A stretch of 13,238 bases of DNA. It comes from an uncultured Gemmatimonadota bacterium (GTDB lineage Bacteria; Gemmatimonadota; Gemmatimonadetes; Gemmatimonadales; Gemmatimonadaceae). The stretch spans positions 1-13,238 of the forward strand of contig CAMLIT010000121.1 in the NCBI GenBank assembly GCA_946480295.1, written 5' to 3'. The number at the start of each line of letters is the position of its first letter. The first letter of the stretch is position 1. The translations under genes were made by a program, and so were the position numbers. Positions 1 to 7,248 of this stretch are shown here, in pieces. Under the pieces are notes generated by a model. That model searched no databases. It worked only from the letters and a program-made list of their open reading frames with translations, and was not told where the DNA came from.

Positions 1-13
1 GCCAGGGATGCAC

Positions 14-86
14 GCGTCCCTCGTCCCTCGTCCCTCGTCCCTCGTCCCTCGTCCCCACACGTCCCACGTCCCACGCCCCACACCCC
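14..86 (-). repeat. Heptad array (GGGACGA type) abutting a stop codon
   Basis: Ten 7-bp units lie immediately after the TGA stop (87-89) of the acyl-CoA dehydrogenase pseudogene. Read on that gene's strand, the units from the stop outward are GGGGTGT, GGGGCGT, GGGACGT twice, a 3-base spacer, then GGGACGA five times and GGGACGC. The first unit touches the stop codon with no gap. The array is purine-rich on the coding strand and becomes more regular with distance from the gene. The unit GGGACGA is the same as that at 12057-12077. Its location at the very start of the window may explain an assembly break here. Confidence 0.9.
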
Positions 87-1067
<981 letters not shown>

Positions 1068-1091
1068 CTGCGATGTCGTGGCCGAGGTGAA

Positions 1092-1700
1092 TCATTTCGT
1101 CCCGTAGAGCCGGAAGGTGCCGTCGGCGTTCGCCCGCGCGATGGTGGAGGTGTGCGAGACGTCGGAGCCGCCGGTGCGCTCCGTCATCCACTGCCCCGCC
1201 GTCCAGAAGCGCGCCGGATCGCGCGTCGTCAGGCGCTCGAAGGCGTGGCGCGTGTGCTCGTCCCCGTACAGCTCGAGGAAGCGCGCGGCGCCGTCGGCCA
1301 TGGCGAGCGGGCAGCTGTACGTCGCCGACGAGGGGTGGAAGAGGTACAGCCGCGCCATCTGGTCGACGCGGGACAGCGCGCCGTGGGCGCGCTCGTAGGC
1401 GCGGGCGACGAGCCCCTCCTCGGCGGCGATGCGGTCGAGGGCACGCCAGGCGTCGCTCACGACGATGTCGTCCACCCGCCGCCCCCACGCGTCGTACGGC
1501 ACGTGGCGCGGCGGGCAGGCCTCGGCCGCATCGCCTAACGCGAGGATCTCGCCCGCGGTTCGCGCGCCGAACCGGTGGAGCTCCGGCTCCACCTCCGCGA
1601 GCATCGCCGGCGGCAGCTTCCAGCGCAGGTACGACCGCAGGAGCGTGTCGCCGTCGTACTGGTTGTCCAGCCGCGGTCCCTCCTGGAAGAACCCCTCCAT
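1092..1700 (-). CDS. N-terminal fragment of the acyl-CoA dehydrogenase
   Basis: The first 202 residues of the split AidB-like acyl-CoA dehydrogenase form an open frame from ATG 1700 to the premature TGA at 1092-1094. It contains the N-terminal helical domain and the start of the beta domain (MTERTGGSDVS...FRLYGTK). It ends exactly before the conserved Trp, so on its own it lacks most of the FAD and acyl-CoA binding residues and the catalytic base. If the stop is genuine, the fragment is unlikely to be enzymatically active. Confidence 0.7.
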   Translation of the reverse strand: MEGFFQEGPRLDNQYDGDTLLRSYLRWKLPPAMLAEVEPELHRFGARTAGEILALGDAAEACPPRHVPYDAWGRRVDDIVVSDAWRALDRIAAEEGLVARAYERAHGALSRVDQMARLYLFHPSSATYSCPLAMADGAARFLELYGDEHTRHAFERLTTRDPARFWTAGQWMTERTGGSDVSHTSTIARANADGTFRLYGTK

Positions 1701-1813
1701 GCGATCCTCCCGGCGGCCAGCTCCTCGCCGCCCCCCTGCCCACCGCTCACGCTCGCGCCGACACGCCGCGCTCCCTGCCCGCTGGATGCTTCACCCCGCC
1801 GCCGGCCCCCCCG

Positions 1814-3580
1814 TCACTCCCGGTCGCGGCGCACCACGACCTTCCGTCCGCGCAGCGTCGTTCCACGGAGCGCGCTGATCACCTCGTCCGCCGCGTCGTC
1901 CGGCACCTCGACGAGCGAGAACCGGTCGGCGATGTCGATCGCGCCGATCACCCGCGCGTCGAGCCCCGCCTCGTTCGCGATCGCCCCGACGATGTCGCCG
2001 GGGCGCACGCCGTTCTTCCGCCCCAGGCCCACGAAGATGCGGGCGGCGCCGCCCCCGTCCCGCCGCGGCCGGCCGCGCTCGGGCCTGGCGCGCCGCGCTC
2101 GCTCGGCACGCCCCTCCCCGTCCTCGCCCGAGTGATCGCCCCGCGCGCGGCCGCCGCGCTCGGTCGCGCTCCGTCGCCCGCGCGCGCGCGGCGACGGCTC
2201 GCTCGTGGCGGTGATCGGGATCTCCTCCTCCTCCGCGCCGTCGCGCCCGAGGGCGTCGTCGGCGACCTTCACGGCCGCCGCGGCGACATCGAGGACGTCG
2301 TGCTCCTCGGCGAGCGCCTGGGCGATCGCCCGGTAGCCGTCCAGCGAATCGTCGGCGCCGGCGAGCGCCTCCTCGATCGCCGCGCGTGTGAGCTCCAGCC
2401 GACGCGCCCGCAGGTCCACGATCGTCGGCAGCGCCTCGATGCGGATCCGCCGCTTGGTGATCTGCTCGAGATTGCGGAGCATGCGGTGTTCGCGGGGCTC
2501 GGCGAGGGTGATCGCCACCCCCTCCCGCCCCGCCCGTCCGGTGCGGCCGACGCGGTGCACGTAGGCATCGGGCGACGACGGCACGTCGAAGTTCACGACG
2601 TGCGACACGTGGCCGATGTCGAGCCCGCGCGCGGCGACGTCGGTGGCGACGAGCAGCTCGACGGCGCCGTCGCGGAAGCGGCGCATCACGCGGTCGCGCT
2701 GCTCCTGCGACAGCCCGCCGTGCAGCGCCTCCGCGCTGTAGCCGCGCCCGCCGAGCGCCTCCGTGAGCTCGTCCACCTCCGTGCGCGTGCGACAGAAGAT
2801 CATCGCCGACGCCACGGACTCCATGTCGAGCACCCGGCCGAGCGCCGCCACCTTGTGCTGGCGCGGGACGACGTACGCCACCTCGCGCACGCGCGGCGCC
2901 TCGCCCGGCGGCAGCTGCTCGCGCGCGATGCGCACGGTGACAGGCTCGCGCTGGTGCCGCTTCGCGATGGCGAGGATGCGCGGGGCAAGCGTCGCCGAGA
3001 AGAGCGCCGTCTGCCGCTGCGCCGGCGTCGTCTCGAGGATCGCCTCGAGGTCCTCGGCGAAGCCCATGTCGAGCATCTCGTCGGCCTCGTCGAGCACGAC
3101 CACTTCCACCGCGCTCAGGTCGAGCGTGCCGCGCCGGATGTGGTCCATCGCCCGCCCCGGCGTCGCCACGATCACGTCGACGCCGCGGCCGAGCGCACGC
3201 AGCTGCTGCTGGATCGACTGGCCGCCGTAGATCGGCAGCACGCAGATCTCGAGCGCCTTGCCGTAGCGGTGCACCGCCTCGCTGGTCTGCATCGCCAGCT
3301 CGCGCGTGGGGACGAGGATGAGGGCGCGGACGATGCGGCGCTCGGCGGCGTGCGCGATGCGGTCGAGCAGGGGGAGCGCGAACGCGGCGGTCTTGCCGGT
3401 GCCGGTGGCCGCCTGGCCAAGGACGTCGCGGCCGGCGAGCAGGTGCGGAATGGCCTCGCGCTGGATCGGCGTCGGCTCCTCGTAGCCGAGCACCGTCACC
3501 GCGTGCACGAGCGCGGGATCGAGATCGAGGGAGTCGAAGCCCGAGCCTTCGCCCGAGCCGACGTCGGAGTTGGATTCCAT
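1814..3580 (-). CDS. deaD: DEAD-box ATP-dependent RNA helicase (DeaD/CsdA type)
   Basis: This ATP-dependent RNA helicase unwinds structured RNA in ribosome assembly, mRNA decay and cold adaptation. It has 588 residues from ATG 3580. All the usual motifs are visible: Q motif FDSLDLDPAL...PTPIQ (15-40), Walker A AATGTGKT (57-64), PTRELA (91-96), DEAD (164-167), SAT (195-197), then ARGLDIGHV and HRVGRTGRAGREG in the second RecA lobe. An Arg/Glu/Gly-rich low-complexity linker leads to a DbpA-like RNA-binding domain at the end (RIFVGLGRKNGVRPGDIVGA...RKVVVRRD). A TTG at 3613 would add 11 residues, but ATG 3580 just precedes the Q motif and is preferred; neither has a strong Shine-Dalgarno. It is divergent from the gene at 3768 and probably monocistronic. 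Confidence 0.93.
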   Translation of the reverse strand: MESNSDVGSGEGSGFDSLDLDPALVHAVTVLGYEEPTPIQREAIPHLLAGRDVLGQAATGTGKTAAFALPLLDRIAHAAERRIVRALILVPTRELAMQTSEAVHRYGKALEICVLPIYGGQSIQQQLRALGRGVDVIVATPGRAMDHIRRGTLDLSAVEVVVLDEADEMLDMGFAEDLEAILETTPAQRQTALFSATLAPRILAIAKRHQREPVTVRIAREQLPPGEAPRVREVAYVVPRQHKVAALGRVLDMESVASAMIFCRTRTEVDELTEALGGRGYSAEALHGGLSQEQRDRVMRRFRDGAVELLVATDVAARGLDIGHVSHVVNFDVPSSPDAYVHRVGRTGRAGREGVAITLAEPREHRMLRNLEQITKRRIRIEALPTIVDLRARRLELTRAAIEEALAGADDSLDGYRAIAQALAEEHDVLDVAAAAVKVADDALGRDGAEEEEIPITATSEPSPRARGRRSATERGGRARGDHSGEDGEGRAERARRARPERGRPRRDGGGAARIFVGLGRKNGVRPGDIVGAIANEAGLDARVIGAIDIADRFSLVEVPDDAADEVISALRGTTLRGRKVVVRRDRE

Positions 3581-3704
3581 GGTGGTCGTGATGATGAAAG
3601 TATCGCGCCTCAACCTAGCGGCAACGGGCGCCGCTCGCGTGGTCGTGCCCGCTTTTCGTGCCCATCTCTTGCACTGGGGGTCGCAGGTGGCTCACGGGAG
3701 CCCG

Positions 3705-3731
3705 CCTCCCGACCGTCGGCCCGTCGGGAGG
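3705..3731 (+). other. 9-bp perfect hairpin in the leader of the H1-like gene
   Basis: CCTCCCGAC and GTCGGGAGG pair perfectly around a 9-base loop, with a few further G-C or G-U pairs possible outside. It lies in the divergent intergenic region between the helicase (start 3580) and the exported repeat protein (start 3768), 36 bases before the latter's ATG. If transcribed, it would be a 5'-leader structure. No convincing -35/-10 pair was identified in this region. Confidence 0.5.
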
Positions 3732-3767
3732 TGGATGGTGAGAGGGCCGGATCTGGAATCGGGTCAG

Positions 3768-4187
3768 ATGCGCATTCATCAGCTTCTCGCGCTCGCCGGG
3801 CTCACGGTGGCGCTCGCCGCCACGGCCGGGGCGCAGGACACGACGAGTCAGCCGGGTGGCCTGAAGAAGGTCGCCAGCCAGGTGCACCACGCGTTGAAGA
3901 AGACCGGCAACGCGGTGAAGGACGAGGCGGGCGAGGTGGCCGCGAGCACGCACCACGTGCTCAAGAAGACCGGCAATCACATCAAGGGCGAGGCGGCCCG
4001 CGCCACGGGCGATACGACGCAGGTCGGCGGCGACGTCGGCAAGGCGGCGCATCACATCAGCCACGCCGGCAAGAAGCTCGGCCACCACGTGAAGCACGGG
4101 GTGAAGTCGACCGCCGCGAAGGCGCACCACGCCCTGAAGAAGACCGGGAAGGAGGCGAAGACGACGGTCGACACCACGATGCACTGA
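3768..4187 (+). CDS. Exported Lys/Ala/His-rich repeat protein, histone H1-like
   Basis: A 139-residue protein of unknown function. The start ATG 3768 is chosen because it opens a clean signal peptide: MRIHQ, a hydrophobic run, then an ATAGAQ cleavage-type site near residues 20-23. An upstream in-frame ATG at 3570 would bury this signal. The mature part is low complexity and rich in Lys, Ala, His, Thr and Gly. A degenerate repeat based on HHxLKKTGN starts at residues 40, 62 and 120, with related His-His pairs at 95 and 106. The composition resembles histone H1 C-terminal tails and LEA-like amphipathic helices, but the signal peptide places it outside the cytoplasm. It could bind polyanions or metal ions. 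It is followed by a strong palindrome at 4199-4224 and is monocistronic. Confidence 0.75.
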   Translation: MRIHQLLALAGLTVALAATAGAQDTTSQPGGLKKVASQVHHALKKTGNAVKDEAGEVAASTHHVLKKTGNHIKGEAARATGDTTQVGGDVGKAAHHISHAGKKLGHHVKHGVKSTAAKAHHALKKTGKEAKTTVDTTMH

Positions 4188-4198
4188 GGCATCGCGTG

Positions 4199-4224
4199 AC
4201 CGCTCGGCGCGCGCGCCGAGCGGT
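4199..4224 (+). terminator. 26-bp perfect palindrome downstream of the H1-like gene
   Basis: A perfect palindrome with ACCGCTCGGCG and CGCCGAGCGGT arms (11-bp stem with a CGCG loop, or 13 bp without one), 11 bases after the stop codon at 4187. A short TTGTCT follows on the plus strand. It suits a GC-rich intrinsic terminator for the plus-strand gene, and by symmetry it could act on both strands between these convergent genes. Confidence 0.7.
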
Positions 4225-4233
4225 TGTCTACAG

Positions 4234-4265
4234 AGGCCCGCGTCGCGACGCCGCGATGCGGGCCT
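4234..4265 (-). terminator. Hairpin downstream of korB
   Basis: AGGCCCGC (4234-4241) and GCGGGCCT (4258-4265) pair perfectly. The loop carries a nested TCGCG/CGCGA pairing. It lies five bases beyond the korB stop (4271-4273) and points toward the palindrome at 4199-4224. Together the two structures separate convergent transcripts. No long T-tract is present. Confidence 0.6.
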
Positions 4266-4270
4266 TCATG

Positions 4271-5326
4271 CTACCTGAGCTCCTCCATCAACGCCGCCAG
4301 CGCGCCGCTCCCCGGGCACAGCTCCTCGTATGGCAGCTCCGTCAGCGGGCGCGCCGCGGTGCCGTTCACCGCGTGCATGTCGGCCGCGCTCTCGTCGATG
4401 TAGAGGAGCCCCGTGACCACCTCGCCCCCCGCCTGGAGCGCGCGCACGTGCGCGTAGGCGCGGTCGCGGTCGGTCGGGTCGTAGTCGTCCGGCACCTTGC
4501 GGAAGTTCACGACGCTGCCGTCGTGCATCGTCACGCTCGTCACCGCCGTGTCGCGCAGCTCGGCGCGGATCTCGCGCCGCAGCGGGACGAAGTCCACGGT
4601 CGTGAGCTCCTGCGAGTGCTCGCGGGTGTAGCGGTAGCTCTTCGTCGACGCCTCGTGGTCGTTGAAGCTGACGCAGGGGGAGATGACGTCGACGAGGGCG
4701 AAGCCCTTGTGGCGGAGCGCGGCCTTGAGGATGGGCACGAGCTGCGCCTTGTCGCCGGAGAAGGCGCGCGCGACGAACGTGGCGCCGAGGCTGAGGGCGA
4801 TCAGCACCGGATCGATCGGCGGCTGGACATTCGGCTCGCCCTTCTTGGACTTGGAGCCCACGTCGGCCGACGCGGAGAACTGGCCCTTGGTGAGGCCGTA
4901 GACGCCGTTGTTCTCGAGGACGTACAGCATGTCCACGTTCCGCCGGATCGCGTGGCAGAGCTGCCCGAGGCCGATGGACAGCGAGTCGCCGTCGCCGGAG
5001 ATGCCGATGAAGACGAGGTCGCGGTTGGCGGCGTTGGCGCCGGTGGCGAGCGATGGCATGCGCCCGTGGACGCCGTTGAAGCCGTGCGACTGCCGCATGA
5101 AGTACGCGGTCGTCTTGGACGAGCAGCCGATGCCGCTCAGCTTCGCCGCGCGGTGCGGCGGGAGGTCGAGCTCCCAGCAGGCCTGGACGAGCGCCGCGGT
5201 CACGGAGTCGTGTCCGCAGCCGGCGCAGAGCGTCGACATCGCGCCCTCGTAGTCGCGCTTCGTGAGGCCGAGCGCGTTCTGCTTGAGCGCGGGGTGCCGG
5301 ACGGGGGGCTTGGCGATGGAGGCCAT
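4271..5326 (-). CDS. korB: 2-oxoacid:ferredoxin oxidoreductase, beta subunit (KorB)
   Basis: This TPP- and [4Fe-4S]-binding subunit oxidatively decarboxylates a 2-oxoacid, most likely 2-oxoglutarate, passing electrons to ferredoxin. It has 351 residues from ATG 5326. The cluster cysteines are C34 and C37 (CAGCG), C68 (GIGCSS) and C218 (ISPCVSFND). The TPP/Mg site is GDGDSLSIG (111-119) with ENNGVYGLTKGQ (138-149). The length and motif order match aerobic-type KorB. Its start is 38 bases after the korA stop; that gap holds part of a dispersed heptad repeat and no obvious Shine-Dalgarno. It is the last gene of the operon flavoprotein-korA-korB. Substrate specificity (2-oxoglutarate versus pyruvate) is inferred from overall resemblance. 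Confidence 0.93.
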   Translation of the reverse strand: MASIAKPPVRHPALKQNALGLTKRDYEGAMSTLCAGCGHDSVTAALVQACWELDLPPHRAAKLSGIGCSSKTTAYFMRQSHGFNGVHGRMPSLATGANAANRDLVFIGISGDGDSLSIGLGQLCHAIRRNVDMLYVLENNGVYGLTKGQFSASADVGSKSKKGEPNVQPPIDPVLIALSLGATFVARAFSGDKAQLVPILKAALRHKGFALVDVISPCVSFNDHEASTKSYRYTREHSQELTTVDFVPLRREIRAELRDTAVTSVTMHDGSVVNFRKVPDDYDPTDRDRAYAHVRALQAGGEVVTGLLYIDESAADMHAVNGTAARPLTELPYEELCPGSGALAALMEELR

Positions 5327-5349
5327 GGATGAAGCAGTAAGAGCAGGAA

Positions 5350-5384
5350 CGAGAAGAGCAGGAACTAGGAGCTGGGAACCAGTG
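5350..5384 (+). repeat. Dispersed heptad element at the korA-korB junction
   Basis: CGAGAAGAGCAG (5350-5361) leads into three 7-bp units AGGAACT, AGGAGCT and GGGAACC (5360-5380), followed by AGTG. The same start (CGAGAAGAGCAG) and end (GGGAACCAGTG) flank a related element at 9791-9834. Here it overlaps the 3' end of korA: the TAG stop (5365-5367) lies in it, and the KorA C-terminal residues (APLVPSS) are encoded by the element and its flank. Confidence 0.75.
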
Positions 5385-7248
5385 GCGCCGAGCCAAACGA
5401 CGCACCGTCGGGCACCGGCGCCGCGCCCCCGAGGCAGGCGAGCACGCCGTCGACCACGAACGGCGCCGTCAGCGGGAGGCCGCCGTAGTCGCGCAGGGAG
5501 AGCAAGCGGTCGAGCGGCACCCCCGTTTCCAGCGTCAGGAGCGATCGGAGCTGCGCGTCGCGATTCTGCTCGATGATGACGCATCGCTCGTGGCCGTTCA
5601 GGAAGCCGGCCACGTCCGGACCGAAGGGGAAGGCGCGGACGCGCATGTAGTCCACGGCCAGCCCCTGCTCGCGCAGCCGGTCGACCGCCTCGAGGACCGC
5701 GCCGTGGCAGCTCCCGAGCGCGACGATCCCGACGGGCGCGCCGGTGCCGTGGATCTCCGGTGCCGGCACCTCCCGCGCCGCCGTGTCGAGCTTGCGCGCC
5801 AGGCGGTCCACGACCTCGCGATACTCGACCGCGTCCTCGGTGTACGTCGCGTCCTTCGTGTGCCCCGAGCCGCGGGTGAAGTACGACCCCTTCGCGCTCA
5901 CGCCCGGCAGCGTGCGCGGCGCGATGCCGGTGCCGTCGTCGTCCGTGTAGCGCGCGAAGCGCTCGATGCGCTCCAGCTCCTCCGCGCCGAGCACCTTCCC
6001 ACGGTCGGGGCGATGGGCGTCGTCCCACTGCAGCCGACGGCACATCCAGTCGTTCATGCCGATGTCGAGGTCGGAGACCACGAACACCGGCGTCTGGAAT
6101 CGCTCGGCGAGATCGAACGCGCGTACGGCGCAGTGGAAGCACTCCTCCGGATTCGCCGGAAAGAGCGCGATGTGCTTGGTGTCGCCGTGGGAGAGATACG
6201 CGATCGACAGCAGGTCCGCCTGCTGCGTGCGCGTCGGCATCCCGGTCGACGGCCCGCAGCGCTGGATGTCGAAGAAGACGGCGGGGATCTCGGTGTAGTA
6301 GGCGAGCCCGATGAACTCGCTCATGAGCGAGATGCCCGGGCCGGAGGTGCACGTGAAGGCGCGCGCGCCCGCCCACTCGGCGCCGATCACCATCCCGGCG
6401 GCCGCGAGCTCGTCCTCCGCCTGGACGATGCAGTAGCGCTTCTCGCCCGTCCCGGGATCCACGCGCCAGCGCTCGCAGAACTCCTTGAACGCCTCCATGA
6501 GCGACGTGGACGGCGTGATCGGATACCACGCGCCGACGGTCGCGCCGGCGTAGACCGCGCCGAGCGCGGCGGCGGTGTTGCCGTCGAGGAGCACGTGATC
6601 GCGCGTCGCGTCCATCCGCTCGAGGTGGAACGGCAGCGGGCAGTCGTAGTGCGCCTTCGCGTAGTCGTAGCCGAGGCGGATGGCGCGGAAGTTCGCGTCG
6701 AGCAGCGACTTCTTCCGCGCGAAGCGCTCGCGCAGCATCTCGTCCAGGAGGTCGAGATCGATGGCGAGGAGCGCGGCGAGCGCGCCGGTGTAGACGATGT
6801 TGCGCATCAGCGTGCGCGCGCGGTCGCCCTCGAACGCCTCGACGCACATCCTGCCGAAGGGGATGCCGAGGACGGTGATCCCCTCGCGCACGAGCGCGTC
6901 GTCGAGCGGCCACGACGAGTCGTAGAGCAGGTACCCGCCCTGGCGCACGGCGGCGACGTCCTTCCGGTATGTCTCCGGGTTGAGCGCGACGACGAGGTCG
7001 ACCTCCTGCGGCCGCGCCGTGTACCCGTCGCGGCTCACCCGGATCTCGTACCAGGTCGGCAGCCCCTGGATGTTGGAGGGGAAGACGTTCTTCCCGGAGA
7101 CGGGGATCCCCATCCGGAAGATCGCCTGCATCAGCAGCCCGTTGGCGCTGGCGGAACCGGTGCCGTTGACGGTGGCGATCTTGAAGGCAAACGCATTCAC
7201 GCGGGAGGCGGGAGGCGGGAGGCGGGAGGCGTCCTGACGATCAGACAT
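5365..7248 (-). CDS. korA: 2-oxoacid:ferredoxin oxidoreductase, fused gamma-alpha subunit (KorA)
   Basis: The partner of KorB, 627 residues from ATG 7248, with GGAGG seven bases upstream on the coding strand. The N-terminal gamma domain (about 18-195) contains NGTGSASANGLLMQAIFR and SNIQGLPTWYEIR. The alpha domain follows, with GATVGAWYPITPSTSLMEAF, EDELAAAGMVIGA and FTCTSGPGISLMSEFIG, and a C-terminal region with IVALGSCHGAVLEAVDRLR and CVIIEQNRDAQLRSLL. The gamma-alpha fusion with a separate beta is the aerobic KorAB arrangement. The start overlaps the upstream flavoprotein stop by 8 bases (ATGTCTGA), implying translational coupling. Residues about 7-17 (ASRLPPPASR and neighbours) are encoded by the heptad array at 7201-7232, and the last few by another repeat, so both termini seem repeat-derived. 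Confidence 0.93.
   Translation of the reverse strand: MSDRQDASRLPPPASRVNAFAFKIATVNGTGSASANGLLMQAIFRMGIPVSGKNVFPSNIQGLPTWYEIRVSRDGYTARPQEVDLVVALNPETYRKDVAAVRQGGYLLYDSSWPLDDALVREGITVLGIPFGRMCVEAFEGDRARTLMRNIVYTGALAALLAIDLDLLDEMLRERFARKKSLLDANFRAIRLGYDYAKAHYDCPLPFHLERMDATRDHVLLDGNTAAALGAVYAGATVGAWYPITPSTSLMEAFKEFCERWRVDPGTGEKRYCIVQAEDELAAAGMVIGAEWAGARAFTCTSGPGISLMSEFIGLAYYTEIPAVFFDIQRCGPSTGMPTRTQQADLLSIAYLSHGDTKHIALFPANPEECFHCAVRAFDLAERFQTPVFVVSDLDIGMNDWMCRRLQWDDAHRPDRGKVLGAEELERIERFARYTDDDGTGIAPRTLPGVSAKGSYFTRGSGHTKDATYTEDAVEYREVVDRLARKLDTAAREVPAPEIHGTGAPVGIVALGSCHGAVLEAVDRLREQGLAVDYMRVRAFPFGPDVAGFLNGHERCVIIEQNRDAQLRSLLTLETGVPLDRLLSLRDYGGLPLTAPFVVDGVLACLGGAAPVPDGASFGSAPLVPSS
7201..7232 (+). repeat. 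Heptad array (GCGGGAG), left arm, inside the korA 5' end
   Basis: Four tandem GCGGGAG units plus GCGT. The array lies inside the korA coding sequence, just after its start, and encodes a Pro/Ala/Ser/Arg stretch. It matches the reverse complement of 7290-7321 at 30 of 32 positions, making a long inverted repeat that encloses the korA ribosome-binding site and start codon. Confidence 0.9.

Noticed and set aside
14..86. CRISPR array.
   Set aside because: Units are 7 bp and contiguous without unique spacers; these are simple tandem repeats.
1092..1094. Selenocysteine or other programmed recoding at the TGA in the acyl-CoA dehydrogenase.
   Set aside because: The family has Trp at this position, not Cys, and no convincing SECIS-like hairpin was noted downstream; nonsense mutation or base error is simpler.
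3581..3613. TTG at 3613 as the helicase start.
   Set aside because: It adds 11 residues unlike the family and has no better ribosome-binding site; ATG 3580 is preferred.
2132..5332. A very long open frame on the plus strand opposite the helicase and korB.
   Set aside because: The protein is Arg/Ala/His-rich low complexity with no family motifs and lies antisense to clearly conserved genes; it is a by-product of GC-rich codon bias.
5327..6913. An upstream extension of korB reaching far into korA in another frame.
   Set aside because: The extension is Arg-rich nonsense; the conserved KorB sequence begins at ATG 5326.
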